Notes under the pieces: model-generated
The model's input: the letters and a program-made list of their open reading frames with translations, nothing else
The model's database searches: none
What the model was told of the DNA's origin: nothing
Part shown: one piece after another, positions 1 to 12,445 of the stretch
Layout of the letters: each line of letters opens with the position of its first letter
How positions within the stretch are numbered: position 1 is the first letter of the stretch
Made by a program: the position numbers and the translations under genes
From: Populus alba
Lineage: Eukaryota > Streptophyta > Magnoliopsida > Malpighiales > Salicaceae
Length of the DNA stretch: 64,000 bases
Direction: 5' to 3'
NCBI RefSeq assembly: GCF_005239225.2
Contig: NC_133301.1
Coordinates: 3,063,157 to 3,127,156, forward strand

Positions 1-59
1 CTTATTTTAGTTCTATTGTCATCTTATTCTATTTTTATTTAGTTCAAGTGGTAAAGGTA

Positions 60-240
60 TTGCATAATTTTGAAGTCATTTTGGATGCATATATTTCATC
101 TTTTTTATAAGTAAATGTTTTGCTGTATATGTTTTTCTAATGCATATCATCATAATTTTGAAGTCTTTTTGGATGCATGTATTGTCATCTTTTTTATTTG
201 CAAATGTTTAGCTGTACATGCTCTTCTAATGCATATCATC
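60..240. repeat. Two-copy tandem duplication, about 90 bp unit
   Basis: Two adjacent diverged copies (about 60-151 and 152-240). Both run from a segment reading ATAATTTTGAAGTC through TTTTGGATGCAT to a shared end CTAATGCATATCATC. They lie upstream of the first visible polymerase theta exon, so they are probably in an intron of that gene. Confidence 0.75.
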
Positions 241-420
241 ACTGGTATCAAAAGTTGTCTCTTGTATTTTCTATTTGATGGCATGCGAAGACAATCCTTT
301 TTAAATCAAGAGGCCTGTAGCTCTGTATTTAAAGTTACTTGATATTAAGCATGGCATTCAAGTTTTCTTGTTCCTTAAGATTTAATTATCAGTATAAGTA
401 TCTATTTACTGTTAATTCAG

Positions 421-1266
421 ATATGTGGAGACCATTAGGGGAAGAAAACGGTTCTTGTCGAAAATAAAATTCGGAAATAGTGAAGAAAAATCAAAAGCTC
501 AGAGACAAGCAGTTAATTCTATCTGTCAGGTATAGTGATTTTTTGGGATGGTCAAAGACATTAGGACAGCATGGGTTAATAATAGTTTTGTCCTGATAGC
601 TGCTTCTTACAGGGATCTGCTGCTGACTTAATCAAGATTGCAATGATAAATATACATTCTCTGATTGTTGATGGAGTTGATAGGCCAGAGTCTAGCTCTT
701 TACATGCAAACAAGTTTCACATGCTGAAGGGCCAATGCCGAATTCTATTACAGGTTACTTTGGAAAACTGCTTCAATTTCTTCAGTTTTTTTTTTTAAAT
801 ATTCCTTCATTTCCAATGTCTTTGAGAAGTATATATAGTAATTGCTTGGACACTGGAACTCTGATCTGTGCATTTGTTGGTCTATGATCTGTCAATCCAG
901 CAAGGTTCCCATTTAAATCTGAACTTTGAGTTGTAGTGTCATTGGAGAAAGTTGATAAGAATCTTGGTGACTACTATTCAGGTACATGACGAGCTAGTGC
1001 TGGAAGTTGATCCATCCTTGATCAATGAAGCTGCATTGCTGTTACAAATGAGCATGGAAGATGCTGCTTCTCTTCTTGGTATGTGTTCAATACTTTTTTT
1101 TTCCCCAAAAAAATCTTGATATCTTGATAATGTAATTAACCATAATTGTACAACATTCATTTCAGTTCCTTTGCATGTCAAACTAAAAGTTGGAAGAACC
1201 TGGGGCTCTTTAAAGCCTTTTCTTGCTGATCAACACATAAATGAAGTTCTTGTGCCTGAATCATGA
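421..1266 (+). CDS. TEB: DNA polymerase theta / TEBICHI, C-terminal exons (partial)
   Basis: This is the 3' end of a family A DNA polymerase gene. Four exons join in frame: 421-529, 613-753, 982-1078 and 1166-1266, each bounded by GT..AG, with a TGA stop at 1264-1266. Key pieces are [27 protein letters not shown] and VHDELVLEV. The last carries the HDE catalytic motif C of the family A palm. The end reads [12 protein letters not shown]. The QGSAADLIK block and a segment inserted before HDEL are typical of Pol theta rather than of plant organellar polymerases. In plants this protein (TEBICHI, helicase plus polymerase) acts in the nucleus in theta-mediated end joining and replication-linked repair. 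The helicase domain and the other polymerase motifs must lie upstream of the window. No frameshift or stop is seen, so the gene looks functional here. Confidence 0.9.
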
Positions 1267-2690
1267 GGAACGAGTTGTTTGATAAAGAAGTAAACAGTTG
1301 CATGGTGTTAGAGGCGAAGATTGTTGGCAATTTGGACCACTGTATGTTATGTGATTCAATTGGTTAACAATATTTTATTTTATAAGATGGAAGACGTAAT
1401 TTCAGATCTTCTGATTTAAGTATAGTTTTATGCAGAGATTCCAGCTTCTATATTTATGCTGAGCAAACTGTTCCCCAAGGAGCTGGAAAATTTTATGAGC
1501 TCCACTTGAATTGTGGTTTTGAAATACAAGCCTTGACCTGATGTTATCTGGAAGGTTGAAAGAAGAAATCACAGAGGTGCAAAGGAACCGCTTCTCCAAG
1601 GTGGACAAGCTAATGAGATCACTAGATATATTGCCTATGTGTTTCACCAGAGGATCATGTATGAGTTCTCTTGGAACAAAGACTTACAGTGTCCTTCATT
1701 GAGCTTGCCTTTTACATACAAGTGCAAATGATTATTTGTTTTCACAGCTTGGCTGCTGATCCTGCCGGTGCTAGGAAATCATGAGCACATAGCTATTCCA
1801 AATTCCTACAAGGTCACCTGCCAAGCAATTGCTAACGTACTCAGTGTTTGAAAAGAAGGTATGTATTGGTAACAAGGAAGCCGAATTAGTTGAAATAAGC
1901 ACATATGGCAGATGAGATGCATTTTGTTTGTGTTCTGGTTGTATTGTATCTCTGTCACCATGCTCATTGGATATATGATTGAGCTCTGGGCACTCTTTAT
2001 TTCCATACCACGTAACAAACCAATTTATAGGAGCTGTTGTGGGTCACCATCTATGTTTTTGACTACACCATCGGTTAGCTTAATTGGCAATAACATGCAA
2101 ACTAGTGGTTGTCCTAGGTTTATCAGGGCTTAAATGATGCAGGCCTCAGTGACCTGAGGCATGGATGGGATATGTCGTCCAAACATTACCTGGAAGTTTT
2201 ATATTTTTCCAGTTTCCATCATAATGGCTTGTGAAAAAATGTCTACTGGTCCTTCTACAGAGTAATGTATGCTGCAGGAATTATATTTCTGCCTTAAAGG
2301 ACCTTCAATATTGTTTTGTAGCTGAAGAATTTAACTCATGGTGCACAACTTGCAAAATAGCTATGAATCTCTAAGACAACTTGCACGAGGAAACAGGAAC
2401 CCACATCAATTCTGTACTTCAATTGTGTCTGCACTTCCTGTTGATGAATTCCAACAGTGGACAGGATATCAAACCCAATAGTTTTCTCCACCTATTTCTT
2501 GCAAGTATGTAGTGTGCAGTGACCACACACAGCTGATTTTGGATGCCTATGATACGCATTCAGAAAAGAACAAGCGGAGGTGAAAGAATTATTTGTACTG
2601 CAACAATGGAAATCATAACTGAACGGATGGAAACTGATGGACAGCTAGTTGAAGAAACAAACATGAACATACCATGATGTTCTTTTTTCC
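1267..2690. other. Downstream region of the TEB gene, no coding sequence recognised
   Basis: The base composition is less AT-rich than the flanking intergenic DNA, which fits a long 3' untranslated or transcribed region. Reading all frames gives only short open stretches that match no family I know. No RNA gene or repeat structure was recognised. Confidence 0.4.
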
Positions 2691-2904
2691 TTGAATTTCT
2701 GGAGCACTAACATTTTCTATTACTCCAATTATTTAACTCTCCCCTCAGCCTCTCTTTCAAATTATTTGTACCAGTTTTCTCAAATTTTTCCTCTTCTATC
2801 CTATCTCTTTAATTGCACACACATTTCTCTTTCTCTTCTTTCTTGTATTGATTCTTGTAGTGCTTTACTGATTATATAAACAATGAAATACTTGTTTAAT
2901 AACA

Positions 2905-3110
2905 ATTTTGTGTCATGGCTCAATCAGTTGAGGCACTTGTGGGGAGGGCACAAGTTGCGGGTTTGGGTGTTGGGAGTGCTTCTACTTTCTCACTTTTTTT
3001 TGTTAAAATCATCTGCCCCCCTGATAAAAAAAATAGAGCAGGGCCGGGTGTGCGAGCCTAGCCTACCATGTGTTCGCGGGCTAGGCTCTTTGCTGGCTTT
3101 TTTTCTCTTA
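2905..3110 (+). repeat. SINE-like repeat (tentative)
   Basis: The segment begins TGGCTCAATCAGTTGAGGCA, which resembles a pol III box A. About 30 bases later a degenerate box B-like stretch reads GCGGGTTTGGGTGTTGG. A GC-rich body follows (GAGCCTAGCCTAC .. GCGGGCTAGGCTC) and then T-rich sequence. This layout fits a decayed tRNA-derived SINE, but there is no clear target duplication. Confidence 0.4.
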
Positions 3111-3159
3111 GGTTTTTTTGACTTTCCAAAAAACATTTACCGGATTCACTAACTATTCA

Positions 3160-5080
3160 GTTATGACATGTTTTTTAAATATTTTTTTATTTGATTTTTA
3201 ATAATTGTTCTTCAATTATTATGTTTTTGATATGAAAATAATAATAATGAATTGTTTATGAAAATTCGATTGAAATCGGTTGTTTATTATTATAATGTTT
3301 AAATAGATTTTGAACATGATTTTATTATATTTATGATTTTTTTAGCTTTCAATCATACAAAATATGGACATACTATTTTGATATTTTTTGTTAACTTGCT
3401 TTAACAATCATAATTTTTTTTTTAAAAAAAAAGAAACATTGCTTCTAGTTATAAACATTATGCTGTCTAATATAAACAGTAGGAAAATTTATCATTATAT
3501 TTTTTTTTTCAAAACAACTATTTTTTGGTTTAATGATAATATCAAATGATTTTTTAAGACTCAGATTTTTTTTTTTTACATTTAAAGAAATTTGGGTTCC
3601 CTGTAGTATTGTACAGGTATACGAACTGGTTTTTATCTATAAGCACTTCTCCTTCCTGCTGTCTTTTCTTCAGATGGAAAAATATTTGCTGAGTTTTACT
3701 ATATTCTGTCCATACATAATATTCATCTACCTTCAGTGTATGATTGTAGTTTTAGAATTAACGAAAATGCCAACTGAGCAGAAACCATAGGCTATGCTTA
3801 TTGCTTAAATAATAAGATATTTTAAGCTGAAGAATTCTTCTTCAATAACATTCACTAGAAATATTTAAAATAGGAACAAATAACTTGCTTTCCAGCTGGA
3901 TGAAGAGAGGCCTGTGGCAATAGGCTTTAGAGCATGTGTGGCTAATCAACCCTTCATTTTTTTTTACCTGAAATTTGTCTTAAATTTTTGTGTTGCAGTT
4001 TGGTTGATGTCTTCTTTCAAAAGACATCATGTTTGGAATAAATGAAGGCCTTAAATCTCTAAACTAGATTCATCATATGATTTACGAAGTCAACCAACTT
4101 TGATTGATATGGTGATCACTCAAGTTGTTGGACTAGCTATCAGGTATGAAGGCCTTAAATCTCTTTTGCAGCTTGTTTGTTGGCTTAGCATATTTTGCTG
4201 GTATAATAAATAAATGCCATGAGTAACTGGGTAATTATTAACATTAAAGTGATCATTTTTCATCAGCTATTGGGATTTGAATAAAATAACAAGAATAATC
4301 GGATATTACTGTCTATTCACAGGAGTTTATCATGGTGAATGCCAATATTAGTAGATATCCAGTTGGGGTCTTCAGATGCTTTCTTGGAGTAAATATTATC
4401 TAGCAACATTATGCTAAACTTCTTCAAGCATGTATGACCTGTTGATTTTTTTTTTTTTAATTTCATGGAGATTTCCTTATTCTCCTTATTGCATTCTTTT
4501 ATTCTCATAAATTCTCTTCACCAATTGAAAAAGAAATTAATATGGGATAAAGCCTCTCTCTCCATGATTCTGCTTTAGTTTTTCTCTTGTTTGTAATCCA
4601 TTTTCTTAGTGTTTAATCATTTATTTTATCTTTGATACAATTAGATTGTGACTGTAGTAACTTAACATGATTTCTAAGGGGCTGTGTCAACCATAATTAT
4701 TTTGAAATCCTTCTAAAAACTTGCCTTGTTTAGATTTTTCTGGGGACACAAACGTGCAAATGGGTATGAAGGTGGTTTGGTCAGCCAACACATTTTCTGT
4801 TTTCCTGAAAATAAACACATAGGCATGCTATGCACGTGTGATGGCCAAGTTCTCTTTCAGTCTTGCAGTTGACATAATTGTGTCGTCTAATTATTATAGT
4901 GTTTCTTTGTTTAGTTATTCCTTCTGATAGAGAGAAAATCTGTGTTACAGTTAGCATGGTAAGCTGGGACATTAGAGGAGAAGAGTGAACTGCAGGCTGA
5001 GGCAACAAAATTGAGCAGCAGTGTTTTCAAATTTTTTCAAAAACGCTTTTGAAACGCAGTGCCAAACACGCCCAAACATG
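3160..5080. other. AT-rich intergenic DNA, no gene seen
   Basis: Long A/T runs and short non-conserved open frames only. The last 70 bases (about 5010-5080, ending GCCAAACACGCCCAAAC) resemble the terminal part of the small MITE at 10160-10372, so a MITE fragment is likely there. Confidence 0.5.
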
Positions 5081-5089
5081 CACTAAGCA

Positions 5090-6500
5090 TGTGATGGAAT
5101 TATAAACATGTGATTCATATGTTAGTTGAAGTAATCAGTTGCAGTTTGTTAGTTTAGAAGATAATAACGGCCAAGTTAGTTATGACTGAATGGCCACTAG
5201 TCCAGGTAGTCATTGATGAAAAATTTGCAGAAATTGCGAGATCTTTCTCTCCTTTATTTTCCACCCTTTTCTAGTAACTTGTTAGGAATCTTCTTACAAT
5301 TGGTATCAAGGCCACTTTCCAAGGGTAAAGGAAGGTTGTTTTTGTTCCTGAGATATCAACAATGGTGGAAAACAACAAGATCAAGGCTTTAGAGGAGCAT
5401 GACAGGAAGGTTGATGAGCATATTCAACACCTACAAGAAATTACAGAAGAGCATGGCAAGAAGATTGATCAGATCAACTCACAATTGGAAGTCATAATGA
5501 CTATGTTGAAGGCTAACTGAGGAAGTCAGGAATCTGAAAGAGTTAACACCATAACTGGAGGTATTATTCAAAGGGTGAATCTGCGAGGAGATGGACTTAT
5601 GAATTAAAGAGGAGATTGTTTTGGTAACCAAGAAGCAGCAAGAGTGGGACGTCATATTGCAATTCCAAGATTGATCTGTCAAATATCCATGGAGAGAATC
5701 CTACGAGCTGGATACATAAGTGCAAGAAATTCTTCAAGTTAAACTACATACCAGTGCAACAATGGGTTAAAGCTAGCATCACTATACTTGGATGTTAAGG
5801 CAGAAATTTGGTACAAAGGGTTCTTATATGTAGGAGAAAATTTAGCAAGCTAGGAGGAGTTTACAAAAGCTTTGTGTATAAGATTTTGCAATAGAGAGGA
5901 TGTGGTGGAAGAATTCAATAAGTTAGCACAAGACGAGTGTAGATGAGTATGTGGAAAGATTTGAAGAACTCATATCTTTAATAAATGCTCTGAACCTTTC
6001 CCTCTAAGAATCATGCTATATTTCAAGCTTTGTAAAGGATGATATCAGACAAATGTTGAAGATCCTCAAACCTGCAATGCCGGTACAAGTATTTGAACAA
6101 GCCAAATGGCAATAGGAGTCCATTAATGCCGTAGCTAAGAGAATAAGATTCTTGCAGAAGAGCAATCCAGTTTACAACTTTGGAAAGACAACAGGCAACT
6201 CCTATGCTAAACCTTTTATTCAGTCAAAGAATGAAATAATGGCCAATACTAAACAACCCGAAACATTGCTGGACAAAGAAGAAGACTAGGTCAATGTTCT
6301 AAGTGGTGAAAAATTCATCCCTAGACATTGTAGGATGTAAGGCTTGGATGAAGAGAATGAATTAAAAAGGAGTTCTTAGAAGCAACAAATGGTGATAATA
6401 ATGGAATGATAATTGATGGCGAGAGAGTAGATGAATATGACATGCTCGGAATGCCTTGGCCCAGAGCTATGCTAACAACACCATAAGAATTTTGGGGTGT
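5090..6500 (+). mobile_element. Decayed LTR retrotransposon, 5' LTR plus gag
   Basis: A likely 5' LTR runs from TGTGATGG (5090) to TTCTTACA (5298), 209 bp. Two bases later comes TGGTATCAAGG (5301-5311), the primer-binding site complementary to initiator tRNA-Met. A coding remnant starts with ATG at 5362 and opens with a Lys/Glu-rich coiled-coil-like stretch (HDRKVDEHIQHLQEI). Further on, in shifting frames, are pieces such as NIHGENPTSWIHKCKKFF, which match the gag region of plant Ty3/gypsy-type elements. Several stops and frameshifts break the frame. No protease, reverse transcriptase or integrase was found and no matching 3' LTR, so the element is truncated and dead. Confidence 0.7.
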
Positions 6501-6599
6501 AGTCCGGGAAGGATAGTTTTATTGATGAGTTTAGTGGTGGATGAGATTAAAGCTGTGGCTCGGAGAACTATTTTCAAGTTATTTCAATTTGAATAATAA

Positions 6600-6831
6600 T
6601 GTCCTTTTTAAAATAAATAAATAAATATATAATGCTATTATTTAGAAGGGTATTTAGTAATATGTCATGTTGTTTAGGATAATAGTTTATTTCTTGCTAT
6701 TTAGTTATTGTTTTTTAGGGCTTCCCCCCTATTTTAAGCCGGGTTCTTTTAGGGTTTTGCGTGCCAATATAATGAAAAAACATCCCCATATAAATTTACG
6801 CTTTCATTGTTGTTCCTACCCATCTTCTACA
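6600..6831 (+). repeat. LTR-like segment (possible solo or 3' LTR)
   Basis: The segment starts TGTCC and ends TTCTACA. Inside it has TATA-like sequence, a run GGCTTCCCCCC and AATATAATGAAAA, which is LTR-like composition. It does not match the 5' LTR at 5090-5298, and I see no target duplication, so this is tentative. Confidence 0.3.
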
Positions 6832-7464
6832 TGCTAGTTACGTTAGGAGACATTAGAAGAGTAAAACTCGTCTTCGAAAAATAACAACTGCAGGCATGGT
6901 TTAGTGCCAAGGAACACATCATGAGGTTTTCGGTTGGACACATATGTTCTCTAGGTACCTGGTGTCTCGGATCTTCTAACCTGTCATTCCCAGAGGTTTT
7001 TGGAACATCTTAGTCAATAACTATAGTTAGTGGGACTGTAGTTAGTCTTCTTGAGATTTGCTGTGTAATGAAATGGACTTCCTGCTGGGGAAATGGCTGG
7101 CAAGATTCGTCGTTGGAGTTTTAGTTCGGCTATGAACGAGGAAATCTTCTTTGAGGGGAACGGGGACATGATTAACAAAATGCCCAAAAAGGCCCTTTGT
7201 GCTGGTTAACTCTTCTCATGGAGGTCTCTCTTTTCACATTACATGCTCATGTGGATAGGAAAATAGCAACAGAAGGAGGCGTTATCTAATAATAAACACC
7301 GTGACTCACTGAATCTACAGCAAGCTTTATATTATACATAATCGATCTTATGTAGTGGGTTTTAGATGTATTATTGTGAAAACCGACTAGATATATAAGT
7401 ATACAACATTCCAATTTCAGCTACCGTGGACTGAAGAGAGACGAAATGACTGGGATCCAGACTC

Positions 7465-8957
7465 CTAGTTGGGAAACCACACAACATGATCCTGAGGAAG
7501 GAAATGGCAGACTGGTACGGTTCCTGGCTTAACATTGAGCACCTGGAAAGCCAAATGCTTTGGGTTCCATGAAGATGTATCTGTGTGGCACACTGCTACA
7601 GCTTTAGCATTTGTTCCATCAGCACCCTCCAATGGAACCGTGTAAGCTCTCGTGGTTTGTGTTGCATGGCAGTAAAAGACGGCGTAAGCATAGTTCTGCT
7701 TGTGGCACACTACAGATTTGTCTCCTGCCATCTTCTTTACTCCGGTCTTAATTGTATACTTTTGCATCCGGGTTTGGTTTTCCACTTCTGTGGAGATTGC
7801 CTGAACATTCTTTCCTAGTTTGGAAGTGCTGAAGTCGATCATTGACTCCAGTGAAGTTGCGCACTCTTTCTCCTCTCCTTCAATTCCAGGGTTTTCACAT
7901 TCCTTGATTGTTTCCTTCATTACCTCAGCTTCTGTTGATCCAGGTTTCACTGAAAACTCACTGTAGATTTCTGGCAACTTGTTAGATGAAAAGGGTATTG
8001 AATCAGCAACCTGGCGAGGTAAGAAAGTTGCTGTGTTAGTGTTTTCAGTGAACTGCAAGTTCATCATTTTTCCTGGATGCATGTCTTTCTCCAAGAAAAA
8101 AAGGGCTACTGTTGGGTCATGGTGTAGTTGAGTCTCGGTTGCCGCATATTTGTATAGGAATGGGCTTGGCCCGGGGTGTACCGCAACAATTACGGGCTTG
8201 CCCTTGTGTCCTGTGCCCACCGACACTCCGCCTTTGCCAACACCAACTCGGGTTCCCTTCCCAGGCTTTCCGGTGTTAACACCAACACCTTTGCCTCCCA
8301 CGCTGACATGGGTGCCGCCGCCTGGCTTTCCTTTCCCAGAGTTTACATTCACCCCACCCTTTCCTACATTGACAGCAGTTCCTCCAGGCTTTCCTTTTCC
8401 TGCACCAACATTTACACCACCCTTTCCTACATTGACAGCAGTTCCTCCAGGCTTTCCTTTTCCTGCATCAACATTTACACCTCCCTTCCCTACAGCAACA
8501 GAAGTGCTCTTGTCCTCCACCAAGTCTGCATTTTTAGTAACGTCAATTAGAAGTGCTTTTCTTGATTTCAGACACGGAAAAAAACTAGCAGAAGTTTCAT
8601 CTAAGTTATTAAAGAGTGTTACCAAAAAAGAAAAAAGAAGAGTTAGTCTTTAAGAGGTCAGATCTTAGAAATCTCACCTGGGTGTAGAAGATCTCTGACA
8701 GATTTTGGCATGGGAGTGTTGGGCAGCACATTTTTCCAGTAAAGTTCAGGTGGCAAGGCCGCATGGCTTACCACAAGTGCAAACTGCAGCAGGATTAAAT
8801 ACAAACTTTCATAAGACACTCATCATAAATAGGAATGCAGGTGAAGAATTGGGAACAGAAAATCTCCTGAAAGACCAATCCCTGGTGTATCAAAACAAGT
8901 GAAGATTCAGAAACTTACAGCGAGGAAAGCAAGAACGCGTGGGACAAGGAACTCCAT
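7465..8957 (-). CDS. RD22: BURP-domain protein, RD22-like
   Basis: Three exons on the minus strand: 8957-8919, 8783-8678 and 8525-7465 (TAG stop at 7467-7465). They join in frame to 401 aa. Exon 1 gives a secretion signal (MEFLVPRVLAFLA) that continues in exon 2 (FALVVSHAALPPELYWKNVL). Exon 2 also carries NTPMPKSVRDLLHP, the conserved region of RD22-type BURP proteins. Exon 3 opens with DLVEDKSTSV and then Gly/Lys-rich repeats of the type VGKGGVNV. It ends in the BURP domain, with the FFLEKDMHPG start, the spaced Cys-His pairs (VVCHKQ, FYCHAT, AVCHTD, PVCHFL) and the WFPN end. BURP proteins are secreted or cell-wall proteins. RD22 of Arabidopsis responds to drought and ABA; a similar role here is inference. 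No defect is seen. Confidence 0.93.
8320..8525 (-). repeat. In-gene repeats coding VGKGGVNV units
   Basis: Within exon 3 of the BURP gene, units coding roughly KGKPGGTAVNVGKGGVNV recur. Two of them are nearly identical at the DNA level (about 8354-8413 and 8414-8473). This suggests recent unit duplication in the linker between the N-terminal segment and the BURP domain. Confidence 0.8.
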
Positions 8958-9061
8958 TTTTAGCCTCTGCGCATGCAACAAAAAGCTAGGTAGGTATTAT
9001 AATGAGAGAGAAGAACGTAAACCTAATCTGATAATGTAGGAAATAGCAAGTGGCTTGCAAG

Positions 9062-9394
9062 ATTTATAAAGGGAGTTCTGCTCTGAGGAGGCTGCTTCAG
9101 TTGGAATAGCTACAAATCACCGGCCAACATTTGTCAGCCTGCTCAATAATTTCCAACTGCCCCCCTCCCGGCTGCTCACTCACTTAAATGCAAATGGGTC
9201 AGGAGCAATAAAAACAAGAGGTGATGGGCTCATGTGAAGGGTGGAGATTACAAGAAACAGACCAGCAAGCGATGGTTTTCAATTTGATTTTGGTAAGATG
9301 TCAACCTCTGTAAAATATGGAAACAGAAGGGCTCTTCATACTCTGAACGTCATTACTAGTTAATGACCATAGCATCCATAAAAATTGACATGTG
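9062..9394 (-). promoter_or_regulatory. Promoter of the BURP gene, TATA box and CACATG motifs
   Basis: On the minus strand a TATAAAT box sits at 9068-9062, about 105 bases before the ATG. That gives a leader of about 75 bases if transcription starts 30 bases downstream. Further upstream CACATG occurs at 9236-9231 and at 9394-9389. CACATG is the MYC-type site known from the Arabidopsis RD22 promoter. Its use here is inference. Confidence 0.5.
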
Positions 9395-10159
9395 GAGCAG
9401 TCCTTAAGTGCTTATATTCTGAACAAACAACTGCCATATTTATTAGGTTAGTGGGTGTTGAGACTTCCCGTCCTCCATAATTATGTGATTCCAAACAAGA
9501 TTTAAGTAGACAACTCATGTAGAACTCACAGGAAACTAAACTTGCTCTGACTAGGAACAGGTAGGAAGAATGGAAGATGGGATTCGTGGTGGCGTATGAG
9601 TAATGTTCTAGATGCTTTCATTTATGTTTTAGTTTCACTTTTATAGTTAATATCAATGTGACTGAATTTAGCTTCGATAAGATGTGGTCCATGTCCATTG
9701 TGCAGTGCTCCAGCTTCCTTTGACTAAACAACTAAACTATATAATTTATAGTACTAAGTCTTTTTTACCTTGCTCTTCTTTTGAATTGAAAACCTTTAAG
9801 GCCAAACCAACTCATAATGTAAGGCTATTATGGCCAGAAAGAGACTGAAGAAAGTGGCCTGTTCATTCAAAGAACTTAGGACCAGGGCTGCATTGGACCT
9901 CAAGTTGCTTCGCCCACTTGCATTTCAGTTTTACATGATGAAAAAGAGAGTGATGTCTTATTTTACTTGTGAGAGATTATTTTTTAAAATATTTTTTGTT
10001 TAAAAATACATTAAAATAATATATATTTTTTTATTTTTTAAAATTTAATTTTAACATTAATACATCAAAATGATACAAAATTAATTTTTAAAAAAATTAA
10101 AATTCAAAAAATTCCAAAATTGCTTTTTGAACGAAAAAACTAGTATGATGAGAAACTAA

Positions 10160-10372
10160 GAGCCCGTTTGGCATTGCTGCCAAACCGGCGTTTTGTAAAA
10201 ATTCAAATTTTTTTTTTTTTTGCTAAAATTGAGTGATGGTTGTACTTTCTGGATCGTTTTGATGTGCTGATGTCAAAAATGATTTTTAAAAAATGAAAAA
10301 ACATCATTTGCATGCTTTTCGGCACAAAAAGCTATTTGAAAAACAATCGCCACCACACTGTCAAACACGCTC
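10160..10372. mobile_element. 213-bp Tourist-like MITE
   Basis: Terminal inverted repeats: left GAGCCCGTTTGGCATTG, right end (reverse complement) GAGCGTGTTTGACAGTG. The element is flanked on both sides by TAA (10157-10159 and 10373-10375), the 3-bp target duplication typical of PIF/Harbinger elements. It has no coding capacity. Confidence 0.75.
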
Positions 10373-11376
10373 TAATAAGCGTAAGTGCACATCACAGATG
10401 ACTGCTGCCATCACCTATTTTGGACCCCATTTTTCTTTCTTGGGTTTCAAGCCCCTTTTGAGCTACTGTTTTTGCTTATAAGATATTGGGCTTTTCACTA
10501 CCACTATCATGTGTGCTAGAGACTTGGGCTTCCATGAAACCACTCAAATTCAGTGGATTTTCGCATTTCCTGTTACCTTGCGTAGGACCAAATGCAGAAA
10601 TTTCCAGAAATATGTCTTCGATTAGCTAGCATTGGCTTTCCAAAGAGGGGAAAAGAAAAAAAAAAAAAATAGAGAAAAACAAAGACAACAAGAAGAGGAG
10701 GTATTTGGTTCTTTACAACAACTACTACCACCAACATTTGCAATAGATCTTGCTTCAGGGTATTTGGTTCTTCGCTTAATTTCAATATACACCAAAAAAA
10801 TAAATAAAGAAGGCACATTTCCATGCAAAGATGGCTCAAGAAATGAAGCCAAGAACACAATATGGCAACAAAGGCTCGCGGGGTTCGGCCTTCTTGATTT
10901 ATTTATTTATTTATACTTTTAAATCCTATCTCATGGTGGGCACTATCTTTTTTAATCTTTCTGCTCTCACATGTAAGCCATTTCGTCTAGTGTATCTAAA
11001 AACATCCTTTTGTCCACTAATTTGTTTCTTTTGCACACCTTTAATCAATTTGTAGCGTTCCTCTTCCTAATCTTTGGTGGGCACAGTACTGTCTTCCACT
11101 CATCAGAGAGATTTTTTTCCACTTCATTTTCTTACTATAGCTCAGTGAGTCAATCTTTGTAATGGTAGCTTGGTATGGAAATATTGGTGGGACGGTTTAC
11201 AATGCCAACATGCTTTTGTTTGTGTGGCAATTCAAAAATGAGAGAATCCACATTATGATATCGGCATGCTATGGCTTCACTTGCATTGGTTTTTGGACAT
11301 TTCTCGTCCAAGAACTCATGATTTCCCCCACCACTGGATTTCTCAACCACACGAACTCACATGCATTATATTTTTC

Positions 11377-11661
11377 CAACAATTATTTTAATCCATAAGT
11401 TTAATCATTTAAGAAAGTTTTCAAAATATGATTTATATATATAGTTTTCTATCATACCCCTTCAAGTAAAAATCATTTGAACTTGAAATTTATATACATT
11501 TACGCTTAATTTTTATTGAATATAATGGAAATATTGGTGAAATTTAAATTCGTGATCGTTTGGTCAACAAAACTCTAATACCATGTTAAAAAACAATCTC
11601 AATTCAAAAACTTAAACTATCATGTGAGGTCCTAAAATATAATTTATATAATTCTTTAACA
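11377..11661 (-). mobile_element. TRIM element, copy A
   Basis: Terminal direct repeats of 78 bp at 11377-11454 and 11584-11661 flank an internal part of 129 bp. Read on the minus strand, the inner LTR edge ends TTTAACA and is followed by TGGTATTAGAG, a mutated initiator-Met primer site. A purine run GAAGGGGTA lies before the other LTR. There is no coding capacity. The left LTR is more diverged than the right one. Confidence 0.75.
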
Positions 11662-12445
11662 ATACCATTGTCATGCTTGATCTCATCTTTCAAGAATTTT
11701 CTATGCTATAATGCATTTTGAACTCAATGGACTTTGATCATTAGTTTCTTCCCTTTATTGTACTAATAATTTTTTTTTAATCAAAAACTTTTTTAAACTC
11801 AATATTTTTGGTTATAGGAGTATGACGTGATTTCATATTCCAAAAGTGTTGTGGTTAAGTGTAGCGCATGAAGAATCTTATTGGCCTAGCCCATCACCAA
11901 AGTGAAGAGCATTCATCGTGCAGGAGGATTGCCTGAAGCCTTTCGCTATTGATTATCCGGCTGTCCATATATATTGAAAAGAAGTTCATTGTTAGTGTCA
12001 CCAATATGTATTTTGTATAAATTAATTTGGTTTTGTTCTTATACCTTTTCGTGGCATAGCAAGCTAGCTAGCTAAAAGGTGTGATATTACATATATGAAG
12101 AGGTATCATTAGATTTTACGAGATGATTTTGAGGATATATTATTATTCACATCAACCTGATATACATAAAAAAAAAAAAACCCTCTTGAGTAATGGTCTC
12201 ACAATTTAAACTAAAACAATCAAGAGAATAAAATTTTTTAAATAATATATTAACCCTTGAAATTGTGCTATATAATGCTTTCAGAAAATATTGAGTAAGT
12301 TTGGTGCTCATGCAGCAATTAAAAAAATTAAGGCAAACTGTCAACAAGCACTTCTGGTTTTCTAGATATTCCTTATTCATATTCTTGTAAATAAAAATTT
12401 ATCAATTATAGTCCCGTTCTTATCATATTTTTCTAATATACTCTT

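Noticed and set aside
2846..2862. TTGATTCTTGTAGTG resembling a CACTA right terminus
   Set aside because: There are no subterminal repeats, no partner end and no transposase nearby. A match this short can be chance.
8150..8653. Pro/Thr-rich open frames (167 and 124 codons) on the plus strand
   Set aside because: They are the antisense of the Gly/Lys repeat exon of the BURP gene. Repetition keeps the other frames open.
10573..10922. ORFs around 10.6-10.9 kb on both strands
   Set aside because: They depend on A/T homopolymers and simple repeats, and no conserved segment was recognised.
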